Assembly (NCBI GenBank): GCA_002393095.1
Contig: DGII01000082.1
Span: forward strand, 1 to 13,035
Direction: 5' to 3'
Origin: Lachnospiraceae bacterium UBA3826
GTDB taxonomy: Bacteria > Bacillota > Clostridia > Lachnospirales > Lachnospiraceae
Length of the DNA stretch: 13,035 bases
Made by a program: the position numbers and the translations under genes. How positions within the stretch are numbered: the stretch's first letter is position 1; the number at the start of each line of letters is the position of its first letter. The notes under the pieces were generated by a model, which had not been told where the DNA came from, made no database searches, and saw nothing but the letters and a program-made list of their open reading frames with translations. Shown here piece by piece: positions 6,959 to 13,035 of the stretch.

Positions 6959-7333
6959 CTACTTGGCTAATACTACACCGTCGCTTGAGCTGAATACCTT
7001 ATCCGAGCTGCCGACGAAGTAGTTGTACTCCTGAAGCACACTATCCTGCTGCATTGCGGAGATGGCCTTCTGCACATCAAGTCCTGCAATGTCCTTAGTG
7101 CTTCCGATGTATGAATGATCATTACCCTTGTTAAACTCTAATGATATACTGTTCGGGTCGGTAGTCCTCGGACGTTCGATCTCCTGTATATCAAGCTTCT
7201 TAGGCTCATTAACCTCCGCAGAAGGCTTAACCTCTTCTACCGGCTTAACCTGCTCTGCCTTGGGTATGTCATTTATTCTGAAGTTGTTCTGAAAGGCGCC
7301 AAATCCGCCGTATCCAACATCATATATGCTCAT
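6959..7333 (-). CDS. small protein of unknown function, possibly motility-linked
   Basis: This 124-residue protein has no signal peptide or membrane segment. It has three parts. A Gly/Tyr/Phe-rich start (residues 1-20) is followed by a Pro/Glu/Lys/Val-rich linker (about 24-58). A C-terminal half then reads S-I-S-L-E-F-N-K, S-Y-I-G, L-D-V-Q-K-A-I-S-A-M-Q-Q-D-S-V-L-Q-E-Y-N-Y-F-V-G. I cannot name a family with certainty. The C-terminal pattern resembles small uncharacterised Lachnospiraceae proteins that I associate loosely, from memory, with flagellated species. The start is fixed by GAGGAT with good spacing. The gene stands alone, between a possible sigma-28 promoter (7378-7404) and a strong terminator (6874-6912), so it is expressed on its own. 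A function in motility is only an inference. Confidence 0.8.
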   Translation of the reverse strand: MSIYDVGYGGFGAFQNNFRINDIPKAEQVKPVEEVKPSAEVNEPKKLDIQEIERPRTTDPNSISLEFNKGNDHSYIGSTKDIAGLDVQKAISAMQQDSVLQEYNYFVGSSDKVFSSSDGVVLAK

Positions 7334-7374
7334 CTTATATCCTCATACAGACAACTTTTCTTTGCCTTGCATAT

Positions 7375-7404
7375 ATTATATCGTATTAAGTGTAACAAAT
7401 CTTA
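7375..7404 (-). promoter_or_regulatory. candidate promoter of the 6959-7333 gene, sigma-28-like with overlapping sigma-A -10
   Basis: On the minus strand TAAG (7404-7401), 15 bases, then TACGATAT (7385-7378). This compares with the sigma-D/sigma-28 pattern TAAA-N15-GCCGATAT at nine of twelve positions. A perfect sigma-A -10, TATAAT, overlaps it at 7380-7375, but no good TTGACA-like hexamer stands 16-18 bases upstream of that. Transcription would start near 7370 and give a leader of about 36 bases containing the GAGGAT site. Which sigma factor is used cannot be settled from sequence. Confidence 0.45.
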
Positions 7405-7437
7405 ATAGCGGATAATTATATTATTTTGACAATAAAA

Positions 7438-8181
7438 TTAACTTATGATCCCGGAGGCCTCCAGCAATGCCCTTGTATATTCGTGCTGCGGATTTCTGTA
7501 CACCCTGTCAATATCTCCCTGCTCGGCTATCCTGCCATCCTTAAGGACTATGACCCTGTCGCAGAGCTGATATACTACACGAAGATCATGAGATATGAAA
7601 AGAATGGACAGTCCGAGATTCTCCTGCAGATTCTCTAAAAGCTTAAGTATCTGAGACTGTATCGTAACATCAAGAGCTGACACGGGTTCATCCGCTATTA
7701 AGAGCTTGGGGTCCATCATAAGACTTTCGGCTATACATACTCTCTGTCTCTGTCCTCCCGAAAGCTCCGACGGCTTCCTGTTAAGATACTTATCATTAAG
7801 ACCGGCCTGTATCAGTCTTTCTTTGGCTTTCTTAAGTCTCTCCTCTTCTGTAAGCTTTGTAAGATTCTTAAGAGGCTCTTCCAGAATAAAGCCAACTGTC
7901 TTAGAGGGATTGAGGCTGTTATACGGATCTTGGAATATCATCTGCGGATGCTCGCTCCTGTGTATGACTTCTCCGGAGTCGGGCTTTATAAGACCCAGAA
8001 TCACCTTGGCAAGTGTCGACTTACCGCAGCCGGACTCACCCACAAGGCCCACGATCTCGCCCTCTCCTATACTGAAATCTATACCCTTAAGCACTTCTAT
8101 TCTTTTGCGTTTATCGAAGATAGTCCGTCTCTCTTCAAGGAAGGAGACTCTGACATCTTTTACCTCTAAGATATTATTCAT
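7438..8181 (-). CDS. peptide/nickel-type ABC importer ATPase, second (OppF/DppF/NikE-like)
   Basis: This cytoplasmic ATPase of 247 residues powers the importer encoded upstream. It has Walker A G48-ESGCGKS55, Q-loop Q84 in MIFQDPYNSLNP, signature LSGGQRQR (140-147), Walker B LLIADE (160-165) and switch His198. It ends shortly after HEYTRALLEASG. The long C-terminal oligopeptide-transport extension of classical OppF/DppF is therefore missing, and the length is close to NikE-type ATPases. It is the last gene of the operon, 15 bases behind 8197-8991; a GAAGG lies only three bases before the ATG, which is tight. No convincing terminator follows: only an AT-rich weak inverted repeat lies behind the stop. 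Confidence 0.93.
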   Translation of the reverse strand: MNNILEVKDVRVSFLEERRTIFDKRKRIEVLKGIDFSIGEGEIVGLVGESGCGKSTLAKVILGLIKPDSGEVIHRSEHPQMIFQDPYNSLNPSKTVGFILEEPLKNLTKLTEEERLKKAKERLIQAGLNDKYLNRKPSELSGGQRQRVCIAESLMMDPKLLIADEPVSALDVTIQSQILKLLENLQENLGLSILFISHDLRVVYQLCDRVIVLKDGRIAEQGDIDRVYRNPQHEYTRALLEASGIIS

Positions 8182-8196
8182 ATGCCTTCATCGCCC

Positions 8197-8991
8197 TTAA
8201 TCCCGATCCAATATAACCTTCGGTATGGAGTCAATAAGCCTCTTGGTATAATCCTTCTCAGGGTTTACGAATATCTTCTCCACATCACCGCTTTCCACCA
8301 CATATCCGCCCTTCATCACCAGCACTCTCTTGCACAGTTGTCTTATGAGGCTTAGATCATGTGATATGAATAGAATGGCGGTATTCTCTTCCCTGTTAAT
8401 ACGCTTAAGCAGCTTGACCACCTCTGCCTGTACGGTCACATCCAGAGCTGTAGTGGGCTCATCCGCTATAAGAAGCTTAGGTGTATTGACCATGGCGGCC
8501 GCGATCATGACCCTCTGTCTCATTCCTCCGGATAACTGGTGCGGATAGGAATTGTATACCCTCTCCGGATCGTTAAGCTCCACACTTCTTAACACTTCAA
8601 GCGCCCTTTTCTTCCTCTCCTCCGGTGTCTTGTCCGTATGTATCCGCATGGCCTCCTCTACCTGCCAGCCGATCTTCTTAACAGGATTGAGACTTGTCAT
8701 GGGCTCTTGGAATATCATGCTAATCTCGTCGCCCTGCAAGCCTCTTAAGGTCTCTCTGGGACAGTTAAGTATGTCCTCGCCCATGAAGATTATGCTGCCT
8801 CTTTTCTTGGCATCATGACGGCTTAATAGTCCGGCTATGGCAAGTGCCGACATGGACTTTCCTGAGCCTGATTCACCCACAAGTCCCACTATCTCACCCT
8901 CATCCATATCCAGATCAAAGTCATACACCACAGTCTCCGGTACAATATGGTCATGAAATTCTATATTGAGATCTTCCACATGTAATAACAT
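8197..8991 (-). CDS. peptide/nickel-type ABC importer ATPase, first (OppD/DppD/NikD-like)
   Basis: This partner ATPase has 264 residues: Walker A G39-ESGSGKS46, Q-loop Q95 in MIFQEPMTSLNP, signature LSGGMRQR (153-160), Walker B LLIADE (173-178) and switch His211 in ISHDLS. MTSLNP and LSGGMRQR are typical of the OppD/DppD/NikD branch, as against the LSGGQRQR of the partner gene. The chain stops just after DYTKRLIDSIPKV, so it lacks the OppD/DppD C-terminal extension, as NikD-like proteins do. The ATG is one base after the stop of the permease gene 8993-9787, whose last codons supply the ribosome site GAGGGAG. Confidence 0.93.
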   Translation of the reverse strand: MLLHVEDLNIEFHDHIVPETVVYDFDLDMDEGEIVGLVGESGSGKSMSALAIAGLLSRHDAKKRGSIIFMGEDILNCPRETLRGLQGDEISMIFQEPMTSLNPVKKIGWQVEEAMRIHTDKTPEERKKRALEVLRSVELNDPERVYNSYPHQLSGGMRQRVMIAAAMVNTPKLLIADEPTTALDVTVQAEVVKLLKRINREENTAILFISHDLSLIRQLCKRVLVMKGGYVVESGDVEKIFVNPEKDYTKRLIDSIPKVILDRD

Positions 8992-8992
8992 C

Positions 8993-9787
8993 TCATTTCT
9001 CCCTCTTACCTAGGAGCGATATACCAAGCACCATGATTATAAGCGTCACACCCGGCACGATTGCCAGTCCGGGTCTGTTGAAGAGATACGTCTGAGCATC
9101 TGACAGCATCCTTCCCAACGATGCATCCGGCGGCTGAACGCCGATACCCAGAAAGCTCAGTCCCGCCTCCGCAAGCACTGCGTTATTAAACCCTATCAGG
9201 ACGGAATTAAGCAGTATCTTAAAGGTGTTCGGCAATATATGAACGAACATCACCCTCATATCCGATGCACCGGCAAGCTTCGCACTTTTTACATAATCCA
9301 TATTACGGGCACGAACATACTCGGCTCTGACTATCCTTACATAGCTTGGAATAAAGGCTATTCCCAGCGCAAAAAGGAGCTGTATCTTACCCGATCCCAT
9401 TACCGCAACGAACACCAGCGCCAAGAGCAGGCTCGGAAATGAGAACATAACATCATTGAACCGCATGAATATATCATCCACCAGGCCCCCGTAATACCCT
9501 GTGAGCGCTCCGATGAAGGTACCTATGACCACGCCTATGAATACCGTTCCAAGCCCTATCAAAAGTGTGGTTGCACTGCCCTCCATCACCCTGCTTAAAA
9601 GGTCCCGGCCGAAATTATCGCATCCGAAGGGATGCATCAGACTTGCTTTCGCAAGCTTAAGCGAATTATTCATGGTATGGGTATCATACGGTGTCCATAT
9701 CATGCCTATCAGCGCAGGAACGGTCGTAATGGCAGTTAATATGCTTCCGAGTATTAAATTAAAATCATATCTTCTGTTCTTACCCAT
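8993..9787 (-). CDS. peptide/nickel-type ABC importer permease (OppC/DppC/NikC-like)
   Basis: This 264-residue inner-membrane permease has a first hydrophobic segment at about 12-32. The family-typical HPFGCDNFGRDLLSR (52-66) in the outer loop is followed by about five further membrane segments. The EAA-type coupling loop at about 169-187, AKLAGASDMRV...HILPN, docks onto the ATPases. FLGIGVQPP and LGRML, further on, are also standard for this branch. It pairs with 9791-10735 to form the channel. The start lies three bases after that gene's stop, with AGAGGA in its final codons as ribosome site, pointing to coupled translation. The chain ends early in the usual C-terminal region, but at a length close to NikC. 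Confidence 0.93.
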   Translation of the reverse strand: MGKNRRYDFNLILGSILTAITTVPALIGMIWTPYDTHTMNNSLKLAKASLMHPFGCDNFGRDLLSRVMEGSATTLLIGLGTVFIGVVIGTFIGALTGYYGGLVDDIFMRFNDVMFSFPSLLLALVFVAVMGSGKIQLLFALGIAFIPSYVRIVRAEYVRARNMDYVKSAKLAGASDMRVMFVHILPNTFKILLNSVLIGFNNAVLAEAGLSFLGIGVQPPDASLGRMLSDAQTYLFNRPGLAIVPGVTLIIMVLGISLLGKREK

Positions 9788-9790
9788 CCG

Positions 9791-10735
9791 CTAATCCTCT
9801 GTTATTATCCTCGGATCTATCACTCTGTAGAGTATATCCACAAGCAGATTGGATACGATCACAAGTACGGCTATACATACTATGATAGCCTCCACAACAG
9901 GATAATCCCTGTTCTGTATCGATGTAAGCAATATCCTTCCAAGCCCCGGTATGCTGAAGACCTGCTCTATTACAATTGAGCCCGCTATCATATCCGCAAG
10001 TGCCATACCGAAAAAGGTTATCACCGGTATACATGCGTTTTTAAGAAGATGCTTATAGAACACATCCTTAGTGCTGTTGCCTCTGCTGTATGCCGTTCTT
10101 GCATAATCCTTCCTCTTCTCGGTTGTCAGTCCGCCGTATAGAAGTGAAAAGGCCATGGCAACCTTGGGAAGTGCTATGGCAAGAGCCGGCCAGAACATAT
10201 ATCCCAGAAATCGTCCGGCATTGACCGAATATGACACATATCCTCCCGGTGCGAAGAGCTTAAGTCCGAGCCCGAATATAAGCGTTATGATGATACCGCC
10301 GAAAAAAGGCGGCACAGACATGGTTATCTGACTTAATATCTGTATCGTTTTATCAAGTGCACTGTTCTCATATCTTGCCGCTACAATGGCAAGCGGAACA
10401 GACACTGCGATCATCAGTATGAAAGAATACAGTGTAAGAATAACAGTGACCGGCAATTTGTCTGCTATGAGCTTAGTCACAGGCATGCTGTAGCTGTAGG
10501 ACGTACCGAAGTCTCCTCTTACAACACCCGCGATCCACTCGACAAATCTTGCCGGCACACTTTTATTAAGCCCCATGGTCTCCCGCAGGGCCGCAAGCTT
10601 CTCAGGGGTGGCCTGTGTTCCAAGCTTGGCCACTGCCGGATCTCCCGGTATCAGTGAAAAAGCCATGAACACAAGACATGCCACCACTGCAATTGTCAGT
10701 ATGGAACTGATTATCTTCTTAATTATTCCAGTCAT
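9791..10735 (-). CDS. peptide/nickel-type ABC importer permease (OppB/DppB/NikB-like)
   Basis: This 314-residue permease matches the usual length of NikB/DppB-type subunits. Landmarks are the first membrane segment (about 10-28), the I-P-G-D-P-A motif (29-34), GDFGTSY (74-80), an EAA-type coupling loop at about 212-234 (RTAYSRGNSTKDV...HLLKNA), and VFSIPGLGRIL (259-269) with RDYPVVEA. It forms the membrane channel together with the product of 8993-9787. The start lies four bases after the binding-protein stop; the ribosome site there is poor, so coupled translation is likely. NikB and DppB share these motifs, so they do not decide the substrate. Confidence 0.93.
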   Translation of the reverse strand: MTGIIKKIISSILTIAVVACLVFMAFSLIPGDPAVAKLGTQATPEKLAALRETMGLNKSVPARFVEWIAGVVRGDFGTSYSYSMPVTKLIADKLPVTVILTLYSFILMIAVSVPLAIVAARYENSALDKTIQILSQITMSVPPFFGGIIITLIFGLGLKLFAPGGYVSYSVNAGRFLGYMFWPALAIALPKVAMAFSLLYGGLTTEKRKDYARTAYSRGNSTKDVFYKHLLKNACIPVITFFGMALADMIAGSIVIEQVFSIPGLGRILLTSIQNRDYPVVEAIIVCIAVLVIVSNLLVDILYRVIDPRIITED

Positions 10736-10739
10736 TACT

Positions 10740-12248
10740 CTACTTGGCCGGTCTTATCTTACTCATATCCTGCGCATATATGGGATAGAACTCGTAGCCC
10801 GTGAATTTCTTATTAATAGCAACAAGCTCTGCAGGGTCCTGTATATATACATTGGCAGCATCCTTGGCAAGTATCTCCTCGCACTGCTTATAGTACCCTG
10901 TCTGAGCAGCATCATCCGTGCTTAATAAAGCAGCCGAATATGCCTCATCATATTCCTTACTGTTAAAATTCACAAAGTTGTTGCCGGCATCCGATACGAA
11001 TCTTCCAAGTAAAGCTCTGGGGCTTAAGGTTGACGCATCCACACCTACCACGGTAGCCTGATAATCCCTTCCGGAATATACATCGGAAAGCCATGAATTC
11101 CATTCAATAAGCTCTATATCCGCTGTGACACCGATTGCCTTGAACTCTTCCTTAAGTACCTGTGCCGTATCAACATGCTGGGTATAGTTAGAAGGCACCT
11201 TGATCGTGAACTGCAATCCGTCAGCATATCCTGCCTCGGCAAGAAGCGCTTTGGCCTTCTCCGTATCCTGATTATATGTATCGTTAAGCTCAGGCATGAA
11301 GTACTTGCCAAAGGACGGGAACATACTGCTTCCTATCTCCGTTCCTCTTCCGTCAAATGCATAATCCATGATCTCCTGAGGGTTAATGGCATAACACAAA
11401 GCCTGACGTACTCTCACATCATCAAAAGGTGCTACCGCATTGTTAAGATACAATGCCTGAACCAGATTCATCGTGCCTTCCTTGATCTCGAAATTATCCG
11501 AAAGCTGCGCTGCCTGTGCGGAAGTAACTCTGGCGAACATATCTATTGCACCGCCCTCAAGGTTCATGACAATGGTGTCCGGATTGGAGATGACCTTAAA
11601 GATTACGTTGGCTATATAGGCCTTCTCACCCCAATAACCGTCATATCTCTTAAGTACGATATTCTCCTGCGGAGACCTTGATACGAACATATACGGTCCT
11701 GTCCCGACAGGTTCTGCCACTGCACCGCTTATGTATTCGGCAGGGAGGATGGCCGTCGTCATATTGCTTAAGAAATCCGTATCCGCTGCCTTAAGTGTGA
11801 CCACCACATGCTTATCATCCGGTGCTGTCACACTCTCAATATTAGAAAATGCCGCTACCAGCGGGTCTCCGCTACCGGTATCGGCACATCTTTCAATGGA
11901 AGCTTTGATGTCCTCGACCGTAACAGCTTTTCCGTCATGGAATGTGATACCGTCACGCAACGTGAAGGTATAGGTCTTACCCTCGTCATCGATGCTGTAC
12001 TCACTTGCTACCGCAGGGACTAAGTCTCCGTTACTATTTGGTTTTACCAAGCCCTCGTAGATATTGAACAATATCTCTCTGGTTCCTGCCGCCACTGCTG
12101 TGTGGGGGTCAAGACTCTCTTCAATATCCTGAGGAATACCAACAGTAATCGTCTCTCCATCGCCTGCCTTGTCACCTCCGCATCCGCACAGTGCAACAGT
12201 CAGCATGAGTACAAGTGCCGATACGAGGAGGTTTTTAAATCTCTTCAT
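10740..12248 (-). CDS. extracellular solute-binding lipoprotein, family 5 (peptide/nickel type)
   Basis: This 502-residue protein captures the substrate outside the cell for the importer. A lipoprotein signal peptide runs MKRFKNLLVSALVLMLTVA followed by lipobox L20-C-G-C23; C23 is the likely lipidated residue. The family 5 signature is clear: ...GLVKPNSNGDLVPAVASEY..., TYTFTLRDGITFHDGKAVTVEDI, then GTGPYMF, a YW segment, and VRQALCYAINPQEIMD. The C-terminal end has VYIQDPAELVAINKKFTGYEFYPIYAQDMSKI. The first gene of the operon, it has AGGAG six bases before the ATG. Its promoter is unclear: nrdR ends 53 bases upstream, and the gap holds a palindrome (12263-12282) but no good hexamer pair. Peptides, nickel chelates or opine-like ligands are all possible. 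Confidence 0.94.
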   Translation of the reverse strand: MKRFKNLLVSALVLMLTVALCGCGGDKAGDGETITVGIPQDIEESLDPHTAVAAGTREILFNIYEGLVKPNSNGDLVPAVASEYSIDDEGKTYTFTLRDGITFHDGKAVTVEDIKASIERCADTGSGDPLVAAFSNIESVTAPDDKHVVVTLKAADTDFLSNMTTAILPAEYISGAVAEPVGTGPYMFVSRSPQENIVLKRYDGYWGEKAYIANVIFKVISNPDTIVMNLEGGAIDMFARVTSAQAAQLSDNFEIKEGTMNLVQALYLNNAVAPFDDVRVRQALCYAINPQEIMDYAFDGRGTEIGSSMFPSFGKYFMPELNDTYNQDTEKAKALLAEAGYADGLQFTIKVPSNYTQHVDTAQVLKEEFKAIGVTADIELIEWNSWLSDVYSGRDYQATVVGVDASTLSPRALLGRFVSDAGNNFVNFNSKEYDEAYSAALLSTDDAAQTGYYKQCEEILAKDAANVYIQDPAELVAINKKFTGYEFYPIYAQDMSKIRPAK

Positions 12249-12262
12249 AATTCTCTCCTCTC

Positions 12263-12282
12263 TCGTTCACTTGTATGAACGA
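12263..12282. repeat. palindrome upstream of the importer operon
   Basis: TCGTTCA and its exact complement TGAACGA are separated by six bases. It ends just before the ribosome binding site of the binding-protein gene and touches CATAAT (12287-12282), a possible -10 without a good -35. There is no T-tract after it on either strand, so it is unlikely to be a terminator. It may be an operator or a leader hairpin. The GTTC/GAAC arms are in the reverse order of Firmicute LexA boxes (GAAC-N4-GTTC). Confidence 0.4.
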
Positions 12283-12301
12283 TTATGATTGTTTTTTATC
12301 T

Positions 12302-12757
12302 TTAATTACCTGACATGACCTTTTTAAGTTCGTCCATGAAGGTATTAAGATCTTTGAATTCTCTGTATACAGAGGCAAATCTTACATAAGCCACCTCATC
12401 AAGCGCCTTAAGCTTGGTCATTAAGATCTCACCTATCTTACCACTCGGAATCTCCTTCTCTTCGAGATTGAAGATCTCAAGCTCCACTTCGTCCACAAGC
12501 TTTGTGATATCTGCCGCACTTACAGGTCTCTTATGACATGCTCTGAGCACTCCGCTCTCTATCTTGGCTCTGTCATATGCCTCTCTGTTGTTATCCTTCT
12601 TAATGATTATGAGCGGAATAGTCTCCACCTTCTCATATGTGGTGAATCTCTTACCGCATTCATCACAGACCCTTCTCCTTCTGATGGAGTTGTTCTCATC
12701 AGCGGGTCTTGAGTCGATTACTCTTGTGTTCTCATGACTGCAAAACGGACACTTCAT
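12302..12757 (-). CDS. nrdR: transcriptional repressor NrdR
   Basis: NrdR represses ribonucleotide reductase genes when nucleotide pools signal sufficiency. The 151-residue length is standard. An N-terminal zinc ribbon uses C3-P-F-C6 and C31-D-E-C34, with the conserved DSRP and RRRRVC between them. An ATP-cone domain follows at about residues 46-136, beginning with PLIIIKKDNNREAYD, and holds the nucleotide-sensing site. AGAGGGG lies about seven bases before the ATG. Its own perfect promoter (12806-12834) stands between it and rnpB. NrdR-box sequences in that control region suggest that it regulates itself. No nrd genes are inside the window. The importer operon follows 53 bases downstream without a visible terminator, so some read-through into it is possible. 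Confidence 0.98.
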   Translation of the reverse strand: MKCPFCSHENTRVIDSRPADENNSIRRRRVCDECGKRFTTYEKVETIPLIIIKKDNNREAYDRAKIESGVLRACHKRPVSAADITKLVDEVELEIFNLEEKEIPSGKIGEILMTKLKALDEVAYVRFASVYREFKDLNTFMDELKKVMSGN

Positions 12758-12769
12758 AGTGCTACCCCT

Positions 12770-12785
12770 CTACCATATATTGTGT
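12770..12785 (-). promoter_or_regulatory. NrdR box in the nrdR leader
   Basis: The minus strand reads ACACAATATATGGTAG. Against the known NrdR box acaCwAtATaTwGtgt I count 13 of 16 matches, including the full central CAATATAT core. It lies about 15-30 bases after the predicted transcript start and touches the ribosome site. Confidence 0.65.
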
Positions 12786-12801
12786 TCGCATAACGAACCA
12801 T

Positions 12802-12817
12802 TCATATTATATCGGGT
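12802..12817 (-). promoter_or_regulatory. weak second NrdR box overlapping the nrdR -10
   Basis: The minus strand reads ACCCGATATAATATGA, about 11 of 16 matches to the NrdR box. NrdR boxes usually come in pairs three helix turns apart, and this one is exactly 32 bases from the better box at 12770-12785. It covers the -10, where a repressor would block polymerase. Much of the match comes from the -10 itself, so chance is possible. Confidence 0.4.
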
Positions 12818-12834
12818 GTAACTCATTATGTCAA
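12806..12834 (-). promoter_or_regulatory. perfect consensus sigma-A promoter of nrdR
   Basis: Minus strand: TTGACA (12834-12829), a 17-base spacer, TATAAT (12811-12806). Both hexamers and the spacing are exact consensus. Transcription should start near 12799, giving a leader of about 42 bases that contains GTTCG-N5-CGAAC (12784-12798) and the NrdR box. The -35 lies only about 10 bases after the rnpB 3' end. Confidence 0.88.
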
Positions 12835-12843
12835 CTGATTATT

Positions 12844-13035
12844 GTGGGGCTGTAAGCCGGGTTCTGTCATTTAAGATGATCATCTATCTAGGACGATCGT
12901 TACCGACCGCCTCAAGCAACCTACCCGGAGACGAGACGGGCCGCCTCATGGTCTCCTTATTTGGTCTTGCTTCGGATGGGGTTTACACGGCTACGGCTGT
13001 TACCAGCCGCACGGTGGTCTCTTACACCGCCTTTT
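12844..13035 (-). ncRNA. rnpB: RNase P RNA (type A), 3' part
   Basis: This is the catalytic RNA that matures tRNA 5' ends. Minus-strand landmarks in order: GTAAGAGACCACCGTGCGGC, CTGGTAACAGCC, GTAAACCCCATCCG, AAGCAAGACCAAATAAGG, GGGTAGGTTGCTTGAGGC, CCTAGATAGATGATC, and near the end the highly conserved ACAGAACCCGGCTTACA. Their order and spacing match the 3' half of type A RNase P RNAs, the form expected in Clostridia (Bacillus has type B). The 5' half, with its GAGGAAAGTCC region, lies outside the window. The exact 3' end is approximate, at about 12844-12846. No hairpin terminator is visible before the nrdR promoter. Confidence 0.96.

Noticed and set aside
6920..6970. Plus-strand mini-ORF of 11 codons (MKCIISDYLLG) with a good AGGAAGGGAG site before its ATG
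   Set aside because: No plus-strand promoter is visible, a strong terminator hairpin lies directly upstream, and the reading frame runs into the end of the minus-strand gene. Probably chance.
7425..7460. TTGACA on the plus strand just before the end of the importer operon, as an antisense promoter
   Set aside because: No -10 stands at 16-18 bases and no plus-strand gene follows. It is part of an AT-rich weak inverted repeat.
7706..8200. Plus-strand open frame of 164 codons opposite the second ATPase
   Set aside because: The opposite strand encodes a complete ABC ATPase with all motifs. The antisense product is Ser/Leu-rich without domain features.
9780..10034. Minus-strand open frame of 84 codons inside the first permease gene
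   Set aside because: It is a different frame of a clear permease gene, with Cys/Tyr-rich low-complexity content and no ribosome site.
11175..11681. Plus-strand open frame of 168 codons opposite the binding-protein gene
   Set aside because: It is antisense to a well-supported family 5 binding protein and has no start signals.
12263..12282. LexA (SOS) box before the importer operon
   Set aside because: The Firmicute LexA box is GAAC-N4-GTTC. Here the arms are GTTC then GAAC, the reverse order, with different spacing.
12263..12300. Terminator of nrdR
   Set aside because: The hairpin is followed by GAGAGAGG rather than a T-tract in the minus-strand direction.

Overview
The window looks like core chromosome of a low-to-mid GC Firmicute of the Lachnospiraceae type. 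The evidence is a type A RNase P RNA, a DUF5688-type protein, a YqeG/EF-P neighbourhood, and Gram-positive signals such as strong AGGAGG-like ribosome binding sites and a lipobox. No phage, transposon or CRISPR is visible. Every gap between genes is under 120 bases. Almost everything is read on the minus strand; the one plus-strand gene is a membrane glycosyltransferase at 3417-4670.

Left part (1-4670): a partial tRNA-Arg(CCG), then two minus-strand polytopic GT-C glycosyltransferases in tandem (141-1691 and 1700-3364), then a third, divergent one on the plus strand (3417-4670). The two units start 53 bases apart. That gap holds two interleaved extended -10 promoters, each placed so that transcription should start at or within one base of the start codon. 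Both genes lack a Shine-Dalgarno sequence, so both are predicted to be leaderless. The plus-strand gene converges on, and overlaps by 23 bases, a DUF5688-type gene (4648-5652).

Middle (4648-7333, minus): in transcription order, a small protein of unknown function (6959-7333) with a sigma-28-like promoter and a strong terminator; yqeG, a HAD phosphatase and a third leaderless candidate, whose -35 lies in the T-tract of that terminator; efp with its own strong terminator; and the DUF5688-type gene.

Right part (7438-13035, minus): rnpB (its 3' part), then nrdR behind a perfect TTGACA-N17-TATAAT promoter with a good NrdR box and a weaker one 32 bases away, suggesting autoregulation. A five-gene peptide/nickel-type ABC importer operon follows: lipoprotein binding protein, two permeases and two short ATPases, with gaps of 1 to 15 bases. 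Its gene order and protein sizes resemble NikABCDE, but its substrate cannot be read from the sequence.

Most genes are ordinary. The parts most worth a second look are the compact promoter architecture (three predicted leaderless starts, two in one interleaved divergent pair), the NrdR control region, the unrecognised 124-residue protein, and a roughly tenfold excess of the hexamer CTTAAG.
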